From contig CAZEHQ010000001.1 of NCBI GenBank assembly GCA_964512165.1, positions 1 through 64,000 on the forward strand: DNA of 64,000 nucleotides, written 5' to 3'. Positions 58,463-64,000 of the stretch are shown piece by piece. Below the pieces are notes generated by a model. The model did no database searches and was not told where the DNA came from. It worked only from the letters and a program-made list of their open reading frames with translations. Positions within the stretch are counted from its first letter, which is position 1. Every line of letters begins with the position of its first letter. The DNA comes from UBA8231 sp964512165 (lineage in GTDB: Bacteria; Latescibacterota; UBA2968; UBA8231). Position numbers and translations under genes: made by a program.

Positions 58463-59176
58463 TCAGACCTCGATGGCGTAGAGGCGGTTCGCCGCCGGCA
58501 GGGTGATGCGCTCGGAGTAGTGGAAGACCTCGGCCGCCTCGGGCGACTCGCCGGCCGGGGTGGGGACCTCGACGATGAAGTCGGCGAAGCCCGGGACGTT
58601 GAAGGCGACGAAGGCCAGCCGCAGGGCGTCGACGCTGCGCTCGGGCCGGCGAGAGAGGTCGGGCAGGACCACCGGACCGGTGTCGACCTGGTAGATCCCG
58701 GGGCCGCGGCGGGTGTTCATCGTCTTCACCGGCGCCTCGATGACGGCCCGCAGGCCGGTGCCGGGGTCGGCGATCTCCGTCTGCGAGACCAGCGGCTCGT
58801 GGGCATAGGTCGCCTCCAGGATCTCCTCCTGGCTGGTCAGCTCCCGCGCCGGGCCCTCCACCAGCCGGTAGCCCTGTCCGTCCCACCAGCCGCCGGCGCC
58901 GCGGACCTCGCGGTAGCCGTCGTGGCGGACGGACTTGCGGCGGAAGACGATCCCCCACCGCGGCCCGAAGACCGGCAGGAAGTCGTAGTTGTCCTTCAGG
59001 AACAGGTCCTTCTCGGCGAAGGTGTCCTCGCTCTTGCAGGAGCCGCACTGCACGTAGTCCTCGTGGGTCCCGGCGCGCTCGTCGATCCAGCGGGTGCGCG
59101 ACTCCACCCAGAAGCGGACCTCGTTGGTGGGCGCCCTGCCGATGACGAAGGAGCGTCCGTAGTCGAGGGGCGTCAT
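58463..59176 (-). CDS. Conserved-looking protein of unknown function
   Basis: The 237-residue product begins MTPLDYGRSFVIGRAPTNEVRFWVESRTRWIDE and has one CxxC pair (QCGSCKSEDTFAEKD), which could bind a metal. The remainder is beta-rich (FRRKSVRHDGYREVRGAGGWWDGQGYRLV and PERSVDALRLAFVAFNVPGFADFIVEVP). No signal peptide or family was recognised. The ATG at 59176 overlaps the DUF362 gene's stop (ATGA), and the stop is three bases from the DUF72 start, so it sits in the middle of a coupled three-gene operon. Confidence 0.6.
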   Translation of the reverse strand: MTPLDYGRSFVIGRAPTNEVRFWVESRTRWIDERAGTHEDYVQCGSCKSEDTFAEKDLFLKDNYDFLPVFGPRWGIVFRRKSVRHDGYREVRGAGGWWDGQGYRLVEGPARELTSQEEILEATYAHEPLVSQTEIADPGTGLRAVIEAPVKTMNTRRGPGIYQVDTGPVVLPDLSRRPERSVDALRLAFVAFNVPGFADFIVEVPTPAGESPEAAEVFHYSERITLPAANRLYAIEV

Positions 59177-62100
59177 GATCGGGAGTCCTCCTCCGGCGCC
59201 TCGGACGCCGCTTCGGGCACGGCCCACAGGGTGACCGTGACCTCGTGGGAGAGCCGGCGCCAGCGGTCGTCGGTGGTGCGCACGACCGCGGTCCAGCCGT
59301 TCTGCGCGGAGGGTTCCTGGCGGATCTCGTAGTAGCCCTCCCCCTCCGCCTCGAGGGCGAAGATCCAGCCCTCCTCCTGGGGCACGGGACCGTGGACCTC
59401 GGTGGTCACCTGCTCCGCCTCGCGGCCGTAGAGCCAGGTGTACCGGAGGCCCTCGGCATTGTCGTAGCGGATGTCGTAGATCCCCCCGGCGTAGCCGGAG
59501 TGCCAGGTGAAGAGCCGCACGCCGCGCTCCCTCGAGCGCAGGGGATCTTCAGCCGGCGGCGGGATCGGGCCTCTGTCGAGCAGGTCGGACAGGGCCTGCA
59601 GGGCCTGCCTCTCCAGGCGCCGGGCCGCCCGCACGCGCACCCTGGCCTGCTCCGGCTCGATCTTCGTGCTGTCCGCTTCCCCCTCGAAGACGCCGAGGTC
59701 CCGCTGCAAACCGCCGGTGTCCTCCTCCAGCTCGTCCGCCACCCCCTGGTAGGCCGTCCCCGCGGCCTGGAGCAGCTCGCGCCTGCGCCCGGGGCCTTCG
59801 CGGCCGGCGGCGGCGAGGAGGTACCGCGCCGCCATCCTCCGGGCCTCGATCAGAGGCGGCAGGTCGCCCGAGGCCATCCAGCCGAGCCCCTGGCGGGCCT
59901 CGCCGTTGGCGGCGAGCCACTCCTCGGTCCACGGGAGCCGCTCCCAGTCGCGGACCCAGGCGTCCCAGGCGTGGAGCCCGGCCGGGCGCCGGTGCCGGCC
60001 CCACGGCTCCGGCTGGTCCTCCGACCAGAGGGTGAGCCCCAACTCCAGGGCCAGGGCGGCGACGCTGTCCACGAGGGCGCTCTCGGACAGGGGTTCCCCG
60101 TCTCTCTCCACCACCAGGAAGGGACAGTTGCGCCACAGGCGGTCGGGGAACCGGGCCCACCACTGATCGTCGACGAGGCGCCAACCCTGCTCGGCGGGCC
60201 CTGCCTCGTAGAGCTCGATACCCCCCGCCGTCTCCCGGTAGCCGGCGGCCACCTTCCACCGCTGGTCTTCATCCCCGATCACCACCGGCAGGCCCCACGA
60301 CAGCCAGCCCTTGATCTCCTTGAGGCTCTCCCGCGCCTTGAAGCCGCTGGAGACGCTGTAGCCCAGGCCGAGCCACTCGAGCATGCGCGGGGGCTCGGGA
60401 CCGTACCGGGGCCACCCGGTCGGGGAGTAGGGGTTCGAGTAGGCGCCGGACCAGAACGGCGGCCGGCTCAGGGTCGCCAGGGTGAGGCTGTCGAGGTCCG
60501 CCCGCCGGATCCCTGCGGCGTCCACCGCGGCGCCCAGGAGGCTCTCGCCGGTGGGCGTGGGAGGCTGCGGGAGGAGGATCGAGTCCGGGGCGGCGAGAGC
60601 CGCCTCGAGGGGCTCTCCGCGTCCGAGATCGCCCACCCTCTCCTCGGAGAACCAGCCGTCGTAGACATCCTCGGAGCGGACTCGCGCCGCCGGCGACAGG
60701 GGATCGGCCCCGGTGACGCTGTAGCGGACTCCCGGGTAGCGGTTGCCGGCGAAGCGCGGATCGTCGATGGGCTCGCAGACGTTGAAGGAGAAGTCGAACC
60801 GCCCCCGTCTCTGCGAGGCGCGCACGAGGAGCCGGTGCTCCCCGGCCTCCAGGTATCCCGGCAGCTGCACCTGCCCCAGCATGTGGCGGCGGCGGCCCTC
60901 GAACTCGTGGAGCGGCTCGCCGTCGATCCAGACGGAGAGGCCCTCGTCCGAGCCGAGCCAGAACCGCACCGAGTCGGGACGGGCCATGGTGAAGGTCGTG
61001 TACGCGTACACGGCACAGTGGATGGGATCGTCGAAGTGGCTGTCGAGGTCGATCTTGTCGTGGCCGAACCAGGTCACCTCGGACCAGCCGCCGCGTCCGG
61101 GTACCGGGCGCAGCGCGGCCGCCTCCTCCGGGGTGAACCGGTGGTCGCGCTCCACCGGCCCCAGGAGGGTCCAGCGCCGGGGGCCCATGCCGTAGTTGGC
61201 CTGCTCGGTCCACTCGCCGCCGCCGTAGTCGATGCCCGCCTTGACGTAGCGCATGGCCAGGGACTCCACGTCGCCGCCGAGGACGCGGATGTTCTCGTAC
61301 ACGCCGGGGCCCCGGCCCTGCTGCCAGGCCAGGTGGGCGAACTCGAAGTCGTCCGGGTTGAAGCCCATGAGCCGGGCCACCACGAGGTCGGTGGCCACCG
61401 GGTCGGCGCCGGCGACGATCGTGTTGGCGCGCCGGGGTATCCCCCCGAAGGCGCCGCCCTCGCTGCCGGCGATCATGTCGACCACGTTCAGATCGACCTC
61501 GGTCAGTCCCCACAGATCGACCCAGCACTCGTCCTGCACGCGCGGGGCGTGGGGGATGCCGGCGGGCCGGCGGTCGGTGCCGCTGCCCTTGTTCCAGCCG
61601 TAGATGTGCCCGGGAAGGATGCCGAGGTGGTTCTTCATCGCCGCCGTGATCTTGGCCCCGTGGGTCTTGGCCACGGGACAGTTGATCCAGGCGTCGGCCT
61701 CGACGATGGTGGCGGCGATGTCGTAGTCCGGATCGGCCAGGCCTCCCCCCCGGGGAGCCAGGCGGACGGGGCGGTCGAAGTTCAGGTCGACACAGTCGAT
61801 GTCGACGCCCCGCTGCCGCAGCTCGCGGACCGTGGCCCGGTGGCCGGCGATCTCGAAGCCGTCCGCCAGCTTGTACTCCTGGTCGGTGCTGTCCTTCAGG
61901 GACGGGCTCATCCAGCCGCCGGCGCCCTCGGCGATGGAGATGCGCGCGCCGGGGGCCGTCTCGTGGACCAGGATCGCCACGGCGCGCACCACGCGGGCGT
62001 CGGTGACGATGCCGGAGCCGGAGGGTTCGGGGATCGTGACGTTCGGCTTGATCGCCACCCAGCGCGCCGTGTCGGGGACGAAGGCCTCCATCCCCCCCAC

Positions 62101-62343
62101 GAGGTCGACGGCGCGGCGCACCATCTGCAGGACCTGGTCGGCGGTGAGGGAATCGGTGCGCGCCGCGGGTGCGGCGAGGGACTCGTCGTCGGAGGGGGCG
62201 ACGCCGACCTCGAAGGGCTGGGCCGCTGTCGGCGACGAGTGGAACTGGGCGAGCAGGGCCAGCAGGAGGATGGGGCGGACTCGGTTCAGGACGACTCTCC
62301 AGGCTGAGGATCCGGTGGGAATCAGCGGACGCCCCTGGAACAT
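59173..62343 (-). CDS. Large exported modular protein with DUF362 domain
   Basis: The 1056-residue product has a hydrophobic segment at about 24-37 followed by SPTAAQP, a likely signal peptide. Residues about 75-395 are a DUF362 domain (VAIKPNVTIP, ISIAEGAGGWMSP, CPVAKTHGAKITAAMKNHLGILPG, DMIAGSEGG). Residues about 445-540 form a beta-sandwich like PA14/sugar-binding modules (VRFWLGSDEGLSVWIDGEPLHEFEG). About 640-740 may be a C39/BtrH-like papain-fold domain (YSVSSGFKARESLKEIKGWLSWGLPVVIGDEDQRWKVAAGY). A beta-rich C-terminus follows. The ATG at 62343 has no clear ribosome-binding site. Function is unknown; DUF362 is often linked to iron-sulfur or surface proteins. Confidence 0.75.
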   Translation of the reverse strand: MFQGRPLIPTGSSAWRVVLNRVRPILLLALLAQFHSSPTAAQPFEVGVAPSDDESLAAPAARTDSLTADQVLQMVRRAVDLVGGMEAFVPDTARWVAIKPNVTIPEPSGSGIVTDARVVRAVAILVHETAPGARISIAEGAGGWMSPSLKDSTDQEYKLADGFEIAGHRATVRELRQRGVDIDCVDLNFDRPVRLAPRGGGLADPDYDIAATIVEADAWINCPVAKTHGAKITAAMKNHLGILPGHIYGWNKGSGTDRRPAGIPHAPRVQDECWVDLWGLTEVDLNVVDMIAGSEGGAFGGIPRRANTIVAGADPVATDLVVARLMGFNPDDFEFAHLAWQQGRGPGVYENIRVLGGDVESLAMRYVKAGIDYGGGEWTEQANYGMGPRRWTLLGPVERDHRFTPEEAAALRPVPGRGGWSEVTWFGHDKIDLDSHFDDPIHCAVYAYTTFTMARPDSVRFWLGSDEGLSVWIDGEPLHEFEGRRRHMLGQVQLPGYLEAGEHRLLVRASQRRGRFDFSFNVCEPIDDPRFAGNRYPGVRYSVTGADPLSPAARVRSEDVYDGWFSEERVGDLGRGEPLEAALAAPDSILLPQPPTPTGESLLGAAVDAAGIRRADLDSLTLATLSRPPFWSGAYSNPYSPTGWPRYGPEPPRMLEWLGLGYSVSSGFKARESLKEIKGWLSWGLPVVIGDEDQRWKVAAGYRETAGGIELYEAGPAEQGWRLVDDQWWARFPDRLWRNCPFLVVERDGEPLSESALVDSVAALALELGLTLWSEDQPEPWGRHRRPAGLHAWDAWVRDWERLPWTEEWLAANGEARQGLGWMASGDLPPLIEARRMAARYLLAAAGREGPGRRRELLQAAGTAYQGVADELEEDTGGLQRDLGVFEGEADSTKIEPEQARVRVRAARRLERQALQALSDLLDRGPIPPPAEDPLRSRERGVRLFTWHSGYAGGIYDIRYDNAEGLRYTWLYGREAEQVTTEVHGPVPQEEGWIFALEAEGEGYYEIRQEPSAQNGWTAVVRTTDDRWRRLSHEVTVTLWAVPEAASEAPEEDSRS

Positions 62344-62373
62344 TGTCAACGCCGAGGGTCCCCCGGCCTCCCG

Positions 62374-62405
62374 TTGACCCTCCGCCGGGACGCGCCGAAT
62401 ATAAC
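62374..62405 (+). promoter_or_regulatory. Promoter candidate for the CPBP protease gene
   Basis: TTGACC (62374-62379) is followed by AATATAAC (62398-62405), giving 18 bases to AATATA or 20 to TATAAC. The -35 equals that of ilvD. The ATG at 62413 would be nearly leaderless. Confidence 0.3.
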
Positions 62406-62412
62406 CGCCCCC

Positions 62413-64000
62413 ATGGAACGCCATCTCGACCGCAACGACTTCCGCCTCCTTCTGGGATGCGCCATCCTGACCGTCATCGGCCTGGCGGTGGGGGCGCGGT
62501 TCTTCTACGACGCCTTCCCCGAGGCGACGATCGACTTCGACCTCACCCGCGGCGAGGCCCGCGAGCAGGCCGCCTCCTTCCTCGAGGACCGGGGGTTCGA
62601 CCTCGACGGCTACCGGCAGGCCGCCCTGTTCCGCTACGACGACGACGCCAAGACCTTCCTCGAGCGCGAGCTGGGCCTCGAGGGGGCCAGCGCCGTCATC
62701 GGCGATCCGGTGCGCCTGTGGCGCTGGAGCAACCGCTGGTTCCGCGAGCGCCAGAAGGAGGAGTTCCGGGTCGAGCACACGACCACCGGCGAGCTGGTCG
62801 GCTTCCGGCACCAGATCGAGGAGGAGGCCGCCGGCGACAGCCTCTCCCAGCCCGAGGCCCGGGCCCTGGCGGAGCGGTTCCTCGCGCAGAGCATGGACCT
62901 CGACCCGGGCCGGCTGGAATTCGTCGAGGCGACGACCATCGAGCGGCCCAACCGGGTGGACCACGCCTTCACCTGGAAGCTGGCCGGCTTCGAGGTCTCC
63001 GGCTCCAGCTACCGGTACCACGTCGGCGTGCAGGGCGGCGCGGTGGGCAGCTTCACCGAGTTCCTGAAGGTCCCGGAGGCCTGGACGCGGGACTACAAGG
63101 AGCTGCGTTCCCGCAACGATACCACCGGCCTCGTGGCTTCCCTGTTCCTGTTCGCCTCCTGGGTGGCGCTGCTGGTCCGCCTCGTGTCGAGCATCCGCTA
63201 CCAGGACGTGCGCTGGCGCTTCGCCCTCGTCCTCGGGGGGATCGCCTTCGTCCTCAGCTTCCTGGCCGAGATCAACGCCCTGCCGGTGGCGGTCTACAAC
63301 TTCGACACCACCGGCACCTTCGGCAGCTTCCTGGCGGGAGGGGTGCTCCAGGCCGCCGCCATCGCCCTGGCCATCGGCCTGGCCATCGCCTTCATCGTCG
63401 CCGGCGGCGAGCCGGAGTACCGCCGCTGGTACGGCGGCCACATCCGGCAGTCGAAGCAGTTCGTGCCCGAGGGCCTGCGCACCAAGCGCTTCCTCACGGG
63501 CAGCGTCATCGGCGTGGCCATGACGGCGTTGTTCGTGGCCTACCAGAGCGTGTTCTACGTGGTGGCCGACCGCTTGGGGGCGTGGAGCCCGGCGCAGATC
63601 CCCTACCAGGAGATGGTCAACACCTACATCCCCTGGGTCGTGGTGCTCCTCATCGGCTTCCTGCCCGCCGTCTCCGAGGAGTTCACCTCCCGGGCCTTCT
63701 CCATCCCCTTCCTGCAGCGGCTCCTGCGGCACCGCTGGGCGGCGGTGCTCATCTCCGCCGCCATCTGGGGCTTCGCCCACGCCGGCTATCCGCAGCAGCC
63801 CTTCTGGATCCGCGGTCTCGAGGTCGGCCTCGCGGGGGTCGTGGTGGGCTACGTCTTCGTGCGCTGGGGGCTGCTGCCGGTCCTGGTCTGGCACTACATG
63901 ATCGACGCCTTCTACACGGCCCTGATCCTGCTGCGCTCCAGCGACCCCTACTTCGTGCTCTCCTCCGCCCTGTCGGTGGGCATCCTGCTGCTGCCCCTCG
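62413..64000 (+). CDS. CPBP-family (type II CAAX prenyl endopeptidase-like) membrane protease, 3' end outside the window
   Basis: No stop occurs up to base 64000, so at least 529 residues are encoded. One N-terminal membrane segment (about 10-30) is followed by a soluble region of 200 residues (PepSY-like; ATIDFDLTRGEAREQAASFLEDRGF). Several membrane segments start at about 240. The protease core has SEEFTSR (421-427, the EExxxR motif), WGFAHAGYP (His456) and HYMIDAF (His494, Asp498), the three CPBP metal/catalytic motifs. Homologues cleave membrane substrates or process peptides and are often linked to bacteriocin immunity; the large N-terminal extracytoplasmic domain suggests a regulated protease. 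It is divergent from the DUF362 operon. Confidence 0.88.
   Translation, partial: MERHLDRNDFRLLLGCAILTVIGLAVGARFFYDAFPEATIDFDLTRGEAREQAASFLEDRGFDLDGYRQAALFRYDDDAKTFLERELGLEGASAVIGDPVRLWRWSNRWFRERQKEEFRVEHTTTGELVGFRHQIEEEAAGDSLSQPEARALAERFLAQSMDLDPGRLEFVEATTIERPNRVDHAFTWKLAGFEVSGSSYRYHVGVQGGAVGSFTEFLKVPEAWTRDYKELRSRNDTTGLVASLFLFASWVALLVRLVSSIRYQDVRWRFALVLGGIAFVLSFLAEINALPVAVYNFDTTGTFGSFLAGGVLQAAAIALAIGLAIAFIVAGGEPEYRRWYGGHIRQSKQFVPEGLRTKRFLTGSVIGVAMTALFVAYQSVFYVVADRLGAWSPAQIPYQEMVNTYIPWVVVLLIGFLPAVSEEFTSRAFSIPFLQRLLRHRWAAVLISAAIWGFAHAGYPQQPFWIRGLEVGLAGVVVGYVFVRWGLLPVLVWHYMIDAFYTALILLRSSDPYFVLSSALSVGILLLPL

Noticed and set aside
59245..62307. Plus-strand frame of about 1020 codons opposite the DUF362 gene
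   Set aside because: It has no family motif and shadow-type composition; the minus strand encodes recognisable domains.
1..64000. tRNA, rRNA, CRISPR arrays, insertion sequences and prophage genes
   Set aside because: I found no cloverleaf-like stretch with flanking signals, no rRNA-like sequence, no transposase or integrase motif, and no short spaced repeats.

Overview
The window is very GC-rich (roughly 70% by eye), densely coding, and looks like one metagenome-assembled contig from a Gram-negative bacterium. Outer-membrane features support this: an Mla-type lipid transport operon, an autotransporter with a C-terminal beta-barrel ending in Phe, an LPxxGC lipoprotein and Lgt. GTG and TTG starts with 4-base stop/start overlaps are common. 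The mix of many PhyH-family dioxygenases, Gfo/Idh/MocA oxidoreductases, a sulfatase, a DUF362 protein, a DUF3604 protein and a rhamnogalacturonan-lyase-like protein resembles what is known from Latescibacterota, Poribacteria and similar phyla. That placement is inference; no rRNA or marker gene in the window settles it. Two runs of N (42436-42500 and 57551-57560) are scaffold gaps, and each one truncates a gene.

Layout. 1-5 kb: partial CBM9-like protein, FGE-fold lipoprotein-like protein, GNAT acetyltransferase and rpiA as a tight plus-strand run, then a convergent DUF2231 membrane protein and ilvD behind a good sigma70-like promoter. 5-12.4 kb: a minus-strand operon with an unusual 1394-residue acyl reductase/adenylation/ACP/acyltransferase fusion, lgt, an Old Yellow Enzyme homologue and a PIG-L deacetylase. 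12.7-19.3 kb: a lipid kinase, then an Mla-type operon (MCE protein, auxiliary lipoprotein, beta-barrel protein, STAS-permease fusion, ATPase) coupled to folA. 19.4-25.6 kb: a minus-strand, translationally coupled operon of DUF3604 protein, glycogen-synthase-like transferase, DUF4384-like lipoprotein and cysteine desulfurase. 25.7-29 kb: rhamnogalacturonan-lyase-like protein and nadC. 29-35.9 kb: a long non-coding leader, a 1998-residue Calx-beta autotransporter and a perfect 17-bp hairpin terminator.

36-57.5 kb is a catabolic/accessory region: L7Ae-like protein, Gfo/Idh oxidoreductase, GGDEF protein, lactonase, five PhyH-family proteins, a sulfatase, a LysR regulator, purA, a HAD hydrolase, RecQ, two more Gfo/Idh proteins, an ankyrin protein, a TIM-barrel protein, a histidine phosphatase, a TPP enzyme and an SDR. 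57.7-64 kb: DUF72 protein, an unknown protein, a large modular DUF362 protein, and a CPBP-type membrane protease that runs off the window.

The most interesting observations are: (i) four of the five PhyH-family proteins have His-Gly-Ala or His-Gly-Gly where the iron-binding His-x-Asp is expected, a substitution otherwise known from Fe/2-oxoglutarate halogenases; (ii) the four-part acyl-processing fusion, whose acyltransferase lacks the HX4D motif; (iii) an Mla operon with a built-in beta-barrel protein; and (iv) an exact 351-bp tandem duplication inside the Calx-beta autotransporter.
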